From positions 496,001 to 560,000 of the forward strand of contig JARWMV010000241.1 in the NCBI GenBank assembly GCA_030998015.1: a stretch of 64,000 nucleotides of DNA, in the 5' to 3' direction. Both the position numbers and the translations under genes were made by a program. The notes under the pieces are model-generated. The model was not told the origin of the DNA, made no database searches, and worked only from the letters and a program-made list of their open reading frames with translations. Source of the DNA: Ceratorhiza oryzae-sativae. Taxonomy: Eukaryota; Basidiomycota; Agaricomycetes; Cantharellales; Ceratobasidiaceae. Every line of letters starts with the position of its first letter. Within the stretch, counting starts at the first letter, position 1. Positions 32,967 through 44,864 of the stretch are shown here, piece by piece.

Positions 32967-35900
32967 TCACGCATTCACGGCTGTCATCCCGCTTAGACCG
33001 ATCCCATCGCCCTTGCCCTCGCCCTTGCCCTCCCCAACGACATACCCATTTTGCCGACCCTCGCGTGGGGTCGCGAGGCTGATCGGTGCAAACATGGGTG
33101 TCATCGGCCGACTCGCCAGCGGGGTCGCGGGTGCACTGCGGTTGTGGGCCATGTGTGCCTTGATCAAATGCCCGGCCGCGAGCGCGCTCATCAGCGACAG
33201 CTCACCCGCCATGACGGCCGCGCAGATAACACGGGCCAGTCGGCGCGCATTGTGTCCAGGCGAAGTAGGGTGTGCGCCACGCAGACCAAGCATATCGAGC
33301 ATAGCCCCCTGCGGCTCAAGGATTGTTCCACCCCCAACGGTTCCGCATTCGATCGAAGGCATCGAGCAAGTCATTAACAAATCTTCGCCGCCATTAATCC
33401 TATTCGCCGACCTCCAGTCAGCAAAAAATAGCCGGCGTCAATCAAGACAGAAATCACTCACGGTTCCATCAAAGTCATACACATCGAGCTCTCCACGTTT
33501 TGCGCTGGGTCCTGGCCGGTTGCCAAAAACATCGCAGTCAAAATGTTGGCCGCATGAGCATTGAACCCGCCAATCGAACCGGCCATTGCGCTTCCGATCA
33601 AGTTCTTCTTGATATTCAAGTTGCACAAATCGGCGACGGTCGTCTTGAGCACGCTCTTGACCACCTTGCCAGGGATAACAGCCTCGGCGACAACACTCTT
33701 GCCACGTCCCTCGATCCAGTTGATGGCAGCAGGCTTCTTGTCCGTGCAATAGTTGCCAGAGAGAGCCAGGACACTCATCTCGGGGAAGTACTCGCTCATG
33801 ACCTCGAGAGCCTTTTCAGTGCCCTTGGAGATCATGTTCATGCCCATCGCATCACCAGTCGAAGTCGCGAACCGAACATAGAGAGTACGGCCGGCGATTG
33901 CGCACTTGAGCTTCTGAAGGCGAGCGAACCGAGAAGTGGAGTCAAACGCCTCACGAAGAATCGCACCACCTAGACAGAGTTTTGATCAATCCCCGATCCT
34001 ACTTCCCAAACGAGTAGACTTACCCTTGGGCGAATCAACCCATCGCTTGGCCTGTGCAGCCAATGTCACACTCGGAAACTCGATCGCCGGTCCACGGGTC
34101 ATGGCATCCTGGGTCAAGACCGTCGTCACACCTCCACCCGCGTTCAGAGCCTTGCATCCACGAGAAGTCGACGCGACAAGGGTACCCTCGGCAGTGGCCA
34201 TCGGAATCGGGTAGGATTCGCCATCAACCGTCAACGGACCAGCAATACCGAGAGGAATCGGCATATAACCAACGACGTTTTCGCAGCACGCGCCCTGGAC
34301 ACGAGCATAGTCATAGTCCTTCATCGGCAGAGCGGAGCTTTCGAGCGTCTTGGTCGCAGATGCACGCGCTGCATGCCAATTTCAATCAGCTCGCATCCAT
34401 GAAAAAACGTGGAGTCCAAACTCACAAATCAAAGCCCTCCTGACCCGAACAGCACGCTCGAAATCACCCAACCCTTTTCCAGGGCATAAGGGGCAATCTT
34501 GCCTCTTTGACCGAGCAGGACAATTTCCTCATCCGTCAGGCTGTTCACACCCTCGGACTCGTAGATTCCGACGACCTCCTCGTACTCGCGGCGACCAATC
34601 GAAGCTTTTCTCCACTAGGAGTGCCAATAGGCGTGTTGACGACGACTTCCTCGTGACCGTTGGACATTGGTACAGGAGTGGGGGCAGGTGAAGGAGCAGC
34701 AGCAGCAGGCTGAACAGCGGCGGTGTCGACAGTAAGCGGACCGTTGGCTTGACTTCATGAACTTCGTGTCCATTCCGTGACCGTTGGTCTTCACAACCTC
34801 GCGATCTGTCTCGGTGCCATAGTCGACAGCATTGGCAAAAGTAACAACACCCCCACCCATGTGCCTTCCACCAAACCCACGGCACCACTTCCAATGCCTT
34901 TCAGCAAATATCCGTTCAAAAAGACAGACACGGCAAGCGCGAGAACGATCCACTTGGACAAGATTGGGTCACCGACGAGCGTAGACCATTCGCTCATGAA
35001 CGAATCGAATCGGCCTTGGCCATGGATCGGACGGGCAGAGGTGATGAGGTGGGACGAGTTGGGCGCAAGGACACGGATGTGCACAGGTGGGCCGGCACGG
35101 ACGAGGATAGCCTCTCCTCCGGCGTCAGCGACAATTTGGTTAAGGGCAGCGGCAATGACCGGGGATGAGAGGTCGACGCGCGCTGGAGGTTGTTGAGCAG
35201 CCCGTTGGATGTGAGAAAAGTAGGTGTGACGCTTGAGGGCGGTGGCAGGAGTGAGGGTAGTGCAGAGGTTGAGCACGTGGAGAGAGAGGAAGGCGATAAT
35301 CTGCACGATCATCGAGGGCCCCGAGACAAAGAGAGGAGAAAGGTCCGAATTAAATAGTCAAAGGAGCGAAGGGTGGCAATAAAATGAAAATCGATCAGCT
35401 TCGCGGGCAACCAAACCAAGCACCAACCAAAACGTACCAATAACAGCTTGAGACGCGCGGCGGGACTCTCAGATTCAGTCGTATCGGAGCCCTTGACGCC
35501 AAACAAAGTATTTGAAACCCGTTTCTGGATTGGGACCGACTCGGCCTCCTTTGTGGGGGCGCGCCTAGAGCGGATGGTCTTGATTCGGTTCACCTGGACG
35601 AATGGAACATTCAGCAAAATGAAAGACGTAAATCATGAAAAAGAAGACGACCAACCTCAGTCATGACGTGTAGAATAGCAACATAAAACGTAAACAGGGC
35701 TGCACAGTCGCAGGCAAGGATCAGCGCAGCGAGCGCGCAAAACTCCTTCAAACCTCCGACGCCGCTCGCGGCACCAACGCCAAGGACAGCGATTTCGATT
35801 GCATAGTCTCGGACCACACCGGGGCCGACGGAATCGACAGCCTCGCGAACGACTTCGGCTGCGGACTTGGAGGATTTGATGGATGAGGACACCAACGATC

Positions 35901-37478
35901 CGCGGCGGGGCGATGTTTGGCCAGAGATCGGGGTAAAGTTGGGGTGGGCAAAGACGGCACGAGCAATGCGCAGGGGCTTGTCGAAGCCGACGGTAATGAC
36001 GAGGAAGGGGAGTGCCTCAGTCAGGGCGACAGGGTCGAGCGGGATACCGAGGACCAGCGAAAGAGGTAGGGATAGAACGAAAGCAAACGTCGAAGAGATC
36101 AAGATGGTCGACGCTGAAAGATTGAAGAATCCAGTCAGCATTGTCGGCAAAAGAGGACGCCAAGGTGTATGATGAGACATGGATACAAGGGGGCTCGGGA
36201 TCGCAGACATGTAGAATAAGAACCAATAAAAAAAATGAAGTGATGGTACAGAGCAAATGCGAAGATGTGGTTGTATGCAGTGATGTGGTTGGAATGGGGA
36301 TGCGAACGAAAGCGAGGGACGGCGAACAAGGGACACAGAGTATATATAGCGCCGGTGGCCCAATCGATCAAGAGGTGAACTCCTGCGGAAGTGGCGCCGA
36401 CCGTAAATGCGTATTGTTGGAAGGCGAGGGCACGGTCGTAGACCGAAACACTCGGAAACGTTGGGCGGATTCCAGGCAGACGCGATCAATGCAGGGGCAG
36501 AGTGCGAGAACAATAGCTGCCACATCCCGGGTTAGACCGGTGCAACCCCCGCGGGAAACGCGCACGTGCAAGTGACAAAAACGGGTAATGACGATGAACC
36601 AGGAAGCGTTGAAGCCAGACAACGAACAAAAACAAATCTCCAGAACTTACCAAGCCAAAAGTTGGATCCGAGCTTCCTGGCCTTGAGGAACAAATTGACA
36701 AATGTCAGGTGCATGACAATGTAGCCGGCCAGAACGATAAGGATATCTGCCGAGTCGGCGCGCTTTATACACGTTGGAATGGGGTCCAGCATGGTAGGAG
36801 AATCGGGAGATGGCCGGATGAATCGGGTCAGCGTGCAAGGCCGGAATGAAACCCGTTGAAAGTACGTACCTTGGCCAAGGCCCAAAAGCGCGCAAACATG
36901 GCTCGAATGGCAAACCCGACCCAACGATCAGCCGCAGGCACACCCGAGCCGTTCTCGCCGACGAGTTCGTACTTGAGCGTGGAATGGCCGAGTGCGGTGG
37001 CCGACGCATTGACAGCGGACAGGAACTTTCCCCTGTTCCTGAGCGCATAGACGTACTCAGGTCCAGCCTCGGCAAACGCAAGACATTCCTGCTGGGTGCA
37101 GAGCGAACGCGAAAAATCAGAGACCGACTCGAGGACCGACGGCAAGAATTCCTTTTTTGTGGGCTTGGCCTGCGCACGTAGTCCGCCAGTCGGGCCTACG
37201 TCTGGCTCAAACCTGAGCTGAACAAGGTCTAGCTTTTTCTCGGATGCGATCCACTGGGATTCGTCTGCTGGCATCCATCCCGACGAGCTCGACAGGCGTG
37301 CATAGGCTGGTTGGAGTCGCGCAGAGCTGGCAGAATACGGAACGACGACCTCGGATGTTTTGAACGCGTGCAGGACCTGGAAATACGCGAGCGTGACGAC
37401 CACAAACGTCGAGACGATAAACTCGATGGGCTGTTGGGACGGAGTCGCCGAGACCGCTCTCAGCACTCTCCGCAACAT
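32967..37478 (-). CDS. HMG1: 3-hydroxy-3-methylglutaryl-CoA reductase (NADPH)
   Basis: Rate-controlling enzyme of the mevalonate/ergosterol pathway, an ER membrane protein. Exon 1 is 37478-36870 (203 codons), exon 2 36762-36651, exon 3 36113-35656, then a further membrane exon, a luminal exon from 35312, a linker and the catalytic exons to 32967. The sterol-sensing segment reads [20 protein letters not shown], then [12 protein letters not shown] and [20 protein letters not shown]. The catalytic domain keeps [86 protein letters not shown] and [18 protein letters not shown]. The intron at 36650-36114 is 537 nt. Frame changes occur just before the catalytic domain: at 34606-34609 (A run one short) and 34470-34471 (TTT seen as TT inside [13 protein letters not shown]); one or two more are likely in the poorly conserved linker (34750-34880). 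With those treated as errors the gene is complete. Confidence 0.96.
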
Positions 37479-40109
37479 ATTAATGGATAATTAGGAGTCT
37501 GGTCGTCGTCAGCGGGCCAACACGAAAAAACGCGATGGAGCTCACCTAGGAAGGAGTGTCTCGTACGATACTTTTTTCCGTGGGGTTTTCTGCTGGGGAA
37601 TTTCAACCAGTCAGGATCCACCTCAAGCGCCGCGTCCGTGGTCCGTGCAGCTCCAACTGCCGCATTTACCCACCCAGCCGCTGTCGCTCGTACCGTTCTC
37701 GCCGCCAAATACTGCGTTCTGAGCGCACCCCAAGCACTGGCCCCACGCCGCCACACAGGCCCGCAGCGCTGCTATTCGGTGTCTGATCGTACGATAGTCC
37801 CATAATAACATCAGTCGTCATTCCGAGCGTCACCGCATCCCAGTCAAGTGACGAATCGAATGCTCGGCTTTTCACTGCCCTCGCTCAAAATGATGTACAA
37901 CCACGTTATCCATCTGACCATTGGTTCCGCCGTGGACTATCCACCCCTTGGCGTCTCAACATAATTTTGTCGCCACGCAGTCTCATTTTCACTCATCAAC
38001 CAATTTGGTAGATAAACCCAGTGGGGCCATATTCATCATCACAACAAGCGGGCCTATTGGTTTTATCTCGTGGACAAACGGCGTCCGTCCGACAAATCCG
38101 ACCGTTTACAGCACGGACCTCGGCGAGATGGATGGTTCTGCCGACCGGATCATCCAATCGCATTATACGAACACTCGCGCCATTCACTTCATTTATGACA
38201 AGGAGATCGTGCTCCCATTGGCCACTCCTAAACCTTGCCATACCCACACATACGACTCGTGTCCGTGAGTCCGCTTGAATTCCGACTATCATGCATCCTG
38301 TGCTTGCGTGCAGGGTGTTTATTCTAGAATTTTGGATCGAACGGTGTAGAGTGATGCTCGATCAGTGAATTCATGCATCATCTTCGTCATCACGTACCTT
38401 GCGCATATTATGCTGTTGACTCAAGACTCTTTAGGCGGTACGGACGAATCAGTCAGAGATCCCCGAACCTCGGCGATGGCTGCTAGAGCCCCGCATGAAC
38501 GGGTGCCTATCTCCGAGATATTGGGATGATTGGGCACGCAGGCCGCTCATCAGCGTGCTGAATGTCGGCTTTATTCTATGACAGCAATTATTGTGCAGTG
38601 AAGAGCACTCTAAGTTGGTTAGCGAAGATATCCCATGTTCGGCTACAACCACGATCCGACCTCAGAGTTCACCTTGAACGGATCAGATGGATGTACGCCA
38701 GCATACCGAGCCGATAGTTTTATCTTGGATTAAGCTCCACATGCATCCTTGCGGAATGGATAAAGAATAAAGTCAACTCTCTAGTTGGAGGTCAGGGTTT
38801 TCACGCCGCCCGCGTGACCAAACTTTATCTTTTTCATGAGGGTGACATTTCAATCACTTGCTACGGATTCTGGACACTCCACAGAGGATCTTGTCATTTG
38901 TACACAACGTAACGTACAGACCAGCGGCCAAGCCCCAACATAATTACACACAGAGCCCACTGTGACACACATCAACCCTGACCACATTGCATGGCACCAC
39001 TCAACGTACGTTATATGCACCATCCACCATGCAGAGCCCCGCAAAATGAAAACGAGACACCAACCCCCCCCCCCCACCAAGCCAAACGAACAAGATAACT
39101 CTCGGGGATCAAAATACTCATCGGTTTGGCCTTTTGTTTCGCCACCCAAACGCCCACCACGCGTTTATCGCTTATCAGCTCGACTCCGCAACAAGAACAG
39201 CTGTACCTCTATTCCAAATCGACATACCGCGGCCATCTTGAATCTCAAATAAGGGCACCATAGCCCGGTGCCGGAGCCGCCGGAAACCCCGCCTGCCCAC
39301 CCTCGCCGTGCGCTCCGTCCCGAACGGGGAGCGAGGAACAGGCTTGTCGATCAAGAAAGCAAAAAGCTTAAACGCGGCCGAAGCATCCGGCGGTCGAGTG
39401 TTCGTGCCGGTCAGACCGGGTCGGTCGTGTGCTTCTGCATATGGGACTTTGAGTAGATCGCTGGGCTTATTTCTCTCTCCGCATGTCGTCCTTGATCCAT
39501 CGCCCCGTCGCTCTCCGATTCTTATTGTGCGATGCTTAAATCGAGAGTCGAGGGGATCTTCGTTAATCGTTGATGCTAATTAAACTTGCAGAGTTACCAG
39601 CCCAGGAACCGCCTAGTTTGGGTCATTTAGAGCTCCGAGGGGGTGGAATACGTTCTATTCGGATTCTAACGATAAGGCTGTGGCACGGTGTCGACAGAGA
39701 ATTTCATACTATTAGATAGTGAATTCAACGCTCTCATGTCGACCGTTTGAGGAGTACCGTGTGGTCTCGAGCGATCCAATGGGCCTGATCCTTTTCAATG
39801 ACATTAGTAAATCTGTGTTGAAAATCCATATGGGAATTGTGATTAGGATAGATGGAAGGCACATTTCACATCATATCATGAAGGATAGCTTCCTTTTTGA
39901 TTCTCTATTAGCCACGATAAATAAAGAGGGCAATGTGAGGCTGAAACTTTTGGTCTAGTGTGGTTGGCATCGGTACACGTGACATCACGTTCGTATTGTT
40001 CCAAGACTCCAATCAGACAGCCACCTCATTTAGGTACGATATCATATTTCCTATCGCTAAAATGCAAAAATCAATTCAATCAAATTTAACTACTAACAGA
40101 ACCAGCTAA
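37479..40109. other. Long intergenic region
   Basis: The promoter of HMG-CoA reductase lies at the left end and that of the F-box gene at the right. Frames at 37460-37875 (minus) and 37921-38292 lack motifs. No gene is supported. A 12-nt C run lies at 39064-39075. Confidence 0.45.
39064..39075. repeat. Poly(C) tract, 12 nt
   Basis: Twelve consecutive C on the plus strand in non-coding DNA. Its length may itself be unreliable given the homopolymer problems seen in nearby coding sequence. Confidence 0.85.
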
Positions 40110-41716
40110 ATGTTAAACCAGAGTTACAATGGCCGGATTTCGGGTTGGCAAACATTGCCCGCTGATCTTCTCCTCTTAATCGTTCGGCCTCTCATTACGG
40201 GGCCGCGGGCGTCATATATTCCCTTGACCCTTACTCACGTGTGCCGTCGTTGGCGTCGGGCTATCACTGGATTACCTTCATTGTGGGCGTTTGTCGATAC
40301 CGCTCGCGGCAAGGAGCTCACCAAACTCTGGCTCGTGAATTCGGGTTCGATATCGATCGACGTTAGGCTCTGGCAGCCACCCCAGCACGTTCACCACACA
40401 CACGAGCTTCCCTCGAATGCTTTCGCAGCGGTCGAAGTTACCAAGCAGCACACCAGACGATGGCGGACCCTTGACTTGTCATTTTGGTGTGGCAAGTGCA
40501 TGACGGAGACGATCATGGCCTTGGCATCCGAGTTTCGAGAAAAGGTCGCGCTTGACTCTCTAACGCTCGGACCCATGGGCAAATCAAACCTTTTGTCCGA
40601 GGACCTGGACCGGTCTGCGGCACGGAGGGCGTTTAAAGGGTTACAATTCGAGCCGGCCATACTTCGTATGGATTCGTACCCTATAGACCCCCTGTCCTCT
40701 GTGTTTTCCACTCGTTTGACGGTGATAGAGTTTTTTTCGCGGCCGCTTGTGATACCGGAGCTTGCTGATTGGGTTATTATACTACGTTCAACTCCAAACT
40801 TGGCCTCGTTGGCACTTTGGCACCCGGGCTGCCAATGGAGCCTCGGTACACCAATACGCTTGTACGAACCCGTATCTTTGCCATGTCTCCAGTATCTTTG
40901 CCTTAGTTTCAAGTACCTTGAACTTATCACGTCGATTTCTTCCTCCCCGTTGCCCAAACTTGCCAAAGTAATCATCGATGCCGGCTGGGATACATTCCCT
41001 GGACGCTATCTTAGCCAATTAGCCAAGGCTGCACCTCATCTCCCATGCATCACTTTGTCTGGCCTCTTTGATGATAGAATCAGTTCTGTCTCGTGGACTA
41101 AAACTCTTTCGCAATTTCGGTTTTTAAAACGCTTGACCATTTTTGAGACGAATCCATCGGTCGTTGAGGAAATTCTGGCAGCGGTCGGCCAATTTGAAAG
41201 TCTCACCGAGTTGCGCTTGGACAGGATGAGTGTTGACTTTGAGATTGACTGGCCGGGAGCTAGAATATCATCAGAGACCCGGCCTGTCCTCACAGCTGTT
41301 GGATATAATGATTCATTATGTGTGTACTCTTCAGATCACGCACGTCAATATGTCTGCTTGGGGAACTTTGCGGAAGAATATCCAGGTTCAACGTACGACC
41401 GCCAGGAACCTGGAGTGTCAATACGTCAAGATCTTGCCTTAGTTCGCGTACGTATAAGATTTGCAGAATAATACCTTCGTTGCTGGTCTAATTTTTCAAC
41501 ATCTCGCAGGGGGCAACCACGTACTTGAACAACGATAATGACAATGATGTAGCGGATGCTTTTGACGCGGGCAACGGCGCACACGATTTAGAACATACTG
41601 AGGACCTTGACTATGTGGCAGGAGATACCTCGGATGAAGAATCAGATAGTGATTCTACGTTGAGTGATCTTTCGCTCGCTTCGGGCGATCTTCAAGTTAT
41701 CGCATGGTTGACCTAG
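40110..41716 (+). CDS. F-box protein with acidic C-terminal tail
   Basis: Two exons, 40110-41447 and 41510-41716, spliced in phase 0 at GTACGT...CTCGCAG, give 514 residues. The N-terminus is a clear F-box (WQTLPADLLLLIVRPLITGP, then LTLTHVCRRWRRAITGLPSL and WAFVDTARG). The middle is a leucine-rich, LRR-like region (RSTPNLASLALWHPGCQW, SLPCLQYLCLSFKYLELI, RFLKRLTIFETNPSVVEEIL, ESLTELRLDRM). The second exon adds a strongly acidic, Ser/Asp/Glu-rich tail (TSDEESDSDSTLSDLSL). Such proteins usually serve as SCF substrate receptors in the nucleus or cytosol; the substrate is unknown. It is intact and related to the broken gene at 56114. The alternative end at 41471, without splicing, gives a shorter protein and is less likely. 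Confidence 0.85.
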
Positions 41717-42277
41717 CCATCATGCTCTTGGTGAATTTTGAATTTGCTAGTCAAATCTGGCATGGCATCATTCTGGCTGTTTCCATACGAGTACAATGGG
41801 TATGTAAATCACGTTGGCTCGGGCTAAACTTTGTCCGGGCTATAAAGCACACACGCATATAAGGTTATTCTTCACACCCTGTCAACAAACGTTTATGGAT
41901 ACGAGAGAACTTGTTAGCTATGTTTTCATGCCCTGTCTATAAAAAACGTTTCAAACTTTGCGCACATAATTCAAACGGGGTCTATCATCTTCTAATAGAA
42001 AAAGAAATGAATTGTTAATAGGACACGTTCGAACGGTCAACGGCCAGAAAACAAATCAATACATCAGTATATATAGAGGCAGAGCCAGAACTTGATACTA
42101 CATGAGTATTCGCCTTTATGGTGAGACTGCTTGCTCCGCCTCCTTCGCAGCTTGGTTCCTGACCATCTTCTCCGCTTTCTTCTTCTTTCGCCCCTCCTTC
42201 TTTACAGCCTCTGCAGCCCCCTTTTCAACCGCCTTCACCTCTTTCTAAACCAACCCCTCTACAGCCGCTTTTACACT
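41717..42277. other. Intergenic between convergent genes
   Basis: 3' UTRs of the flanking genes. A pyrimidine-rich block near 42180-42290 overlaps the end of the minus-strand gene. Confidence 0.5.
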
Positions 42278-44864
42278 CTACTCCACCCTCTTGAGTTTCT
42301 TCTCAAACCACTCCAGACTGCAAGTGCCATCCCAGCCTGGTATCGGTCGGCCAGCCTTTAGCTCCTCGATCAAGCCCCCTAGTTTTGTCGCCAGTTTCGC
42401 ATGCTTGATATCCGAGCGCAAAGCGCGTGCGCTCTTGCTAGGCTCCTTTATGGAGCTCTGGGCGGCTTCCGTTGGCTGGGAGTTGGACGTGGCTTGCTCG
42501 GTGTCACTGGTTGGATCGTCCCGGAGTTCTCCTTTTCCTTCGCATGCCATCCCCATCCCTGGGTTTACCTCTTCAATCTTGAGGGGGCTCTCTCCTTCAA
42601 TACAAGGGTCTAACAAGTTTGTTATTAAATCCAAATCAATTCAGTAAAGTTGGGTGAACTCGTTGCTTACCGGCTAAGGGGCTAGCCACGCCATGCGACG
42701 CCCATTGTGAGGCCGTATCCATAGCTCCTACCGTTCCTTCAGTTCCTTTAGCCAACACGATCCCTAGGGCTGAGATTCCAGGATCACTCTTGCTGACGGG
42801 GATCCCTGGTTCTCCGTTTGGATCCATCGGAGAGCCTATTCGACCTCCAACCAAAACGAGGTTTGAGCCTGTCTGGCTTCCAGCAATCTTGTAAGGCTCC
42901 AAAGAATCGTACTCGCCCAAATTCGTGGCAAGGGCGGGAGACCGAGACGGCAAAAATCCAGGGCAGCTTGTGCTAGTTAGGAGGCAGGATTGGACTGGAG
43001 GAGAGGTTGGTCCATCAAGTGGGATGACACTGGGCAACGTTGTGGGACAGCTGGTACTAGATACGAGTCGTGGCCTAGTAGGAATGTTGTCACTAGACGC
43101 CCGGGATTGCGAGATATCCAGGTCAGTCCCTGCCTGAACTCAAAGATGGGCTGACATCTTCAATTTCGTTGCTGTCATGGATGGTTTCGATATCCTCATT
43201 GTCGTTGGATATCCCTGTGTCGTTCGTAATGGGGAGTTCATTGTGTGCGGTCAAGGCGGACTCCGTATTCGCTTCTCCAACACTCGTGGCGCACAAGGCA
43301 TCTTCGGCTTCCAATGGGTGGGCCTCCAGGCCACTCTCCTGTTCCTGTCACGAATGTATCAAAACACATGAATATATTCACCTTGAAAGCCACAATCGCC
43401 AGTTCCAAGTCGAACACATTTAACGCTGCCTCAGCCTTACCGCGGTAAACAGATTCCTTGGGCGAGACTTGGAGCTCCCGTAAGATGCCGTCGCCTAGTT
43501 CGACGTCTGTTGCGGTATCCAAGTTATGCAACCACTATATTATTCGGTTAAAAAAGCTTGCGTGACATGTAATTTAAACAATACACTTACTTCTGGCTGG
43601 CTTGTATTTTTCGCCCCACATGGGGGATTATCTTGAGGGAGGGGGATACTAGCGGGGTGGATCGAGTTATCCAAGGCCATCGCGTGCTCGGTGGTATCTT
43701 CAGTATTGTCTCTATTGTAGGTTAGGGGGACAGAGGCGGGATCGATGGAAAAGGGGGCGAGGTGTTGAGTCCGGAATCCGAGGGCGCGTTGAGAGGTAGT
43801 AGTGAGACCTTTCCCAGAGCTCAAGGAAAGGTCAAAGAGCTCGTTGTTCGGGAGGGTCTCGGTTGATGCGCTCTCGTCAAGAACTTGTTCCAACTCATCT
43901 TGTTCACAGCCTAAAGAGGAATATGGTTGTGGAATGAACCCCAGTGCTTAGCTTCCATGGTTGAGCTGGCAAATTCGTGGAACGCTCCTGTTGACGGCGC
44001 AAGACGACGAGCAGGAGAAGATCCACTCACTAAAGCGACGTCAGTGCGCATACACGGCCAGTGTGGTCTTTCCTACTTACCTCCAATGTGCCCTCCCTTC
44101 TTGAGAGTGAACAACAAACCGCAAACCTCAACACACGCATATATGACACTTATCGCCAGGGCTTGATCCTCTCCTAAGAACTGAGCAAAGGAGGGATCAC
44201 CGTAGTGCAGCGTCTCCACGTGCCAAAGAGTCAGGTCGGAACGATCTGCTAAGGCTCGAGGGATGTGTCGTGGTAGGGTTGCCATCCGATTGAGGGAAGA
44301 CAAAGAACATTGTTTGCTTGAATCTGGCTGCACGGTATATGTGCTCTCGCGATCCGACGGAATCTAGGAATTTTTGTCGGGCCCAGTCCTGCATCTGCTC
44401 AGGTTGACATAGAGGCCGTCGGACCGCTTGCCCAGGAACCATGAGCTCCCTCAAATCCGCATGGCAGATATTGACAGAAAAGACAGAGCACGATAAACTG
44501 GATAACTTGTCATATCCAAGTATACCACGAGAGTCGCAATCCAAGCCAGCGCAAGAGACCCAAGTATTCCAAAAATATTCGCCGAAAGTGGAAACCAGGT
44601 TGCAGCAAGCCGAACGTCAGCGTTCACTCGGCCTGGTGGAGATTCACATGCTACACTCACCGAATACCCCGCAACGCACTACTAACGCTATCGATAAATG
44701 CGCGTTCTATATTGTCCCTGATACGAAGAAAAGAAATTGCTTCAGTTGCTTCGATGGCCACTCAGGGGCACTCACATGTCCCCCAGCGACCAAGGTCCGA
44801 AAACGGTCGCCAGAAGAATGTGGTTATAGATAGCGCCAAGGATGAGGTTCCAGATATTGAGCAT
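42278..44864 (-). CDS. Unrecognised protein with hydrophobic N-terminal part and long disordered tail
   Basis: Start at ATG 44864 (MLNIWNLILGAIYNHILLAT, then VFGPWSLGD) with a clean 58-nt intron joining GDMDNIERAFIDSVSSALRG. A possible membrane segment (IFGILGSLALAWIATLVVYL) and a conserved-looking region (EQMQDWARQKFLDSVGSREH, LWHVETLHYGDPSFAQFLGE, ALAISVIYACVEVCGLLFTL) follow, but I could not settle all junctions. The remaining exons (about 43900 to 42278) are Ser/Pro/Thr/Glu-rich and low in hydrophobics, with a basic helical end (KHAKLATKLGGLIEELKAGR). It looks like a lineage-specific fungal protein; no function is proposed. It may be two genes. Confidence 0.45.

Noticed and set aside
33013..33564. 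183-codon plus-strand frame
   Set aside because: Antisense shadow of the HMG-CoA reductase catalytic exons.
30049..37478. Functional cluster or operon of hexokinase and HMG-CoA reductase
   Set aside because: Two adjacent same-strand housekeeping genes without other pathway members are not evidence of a cluster.
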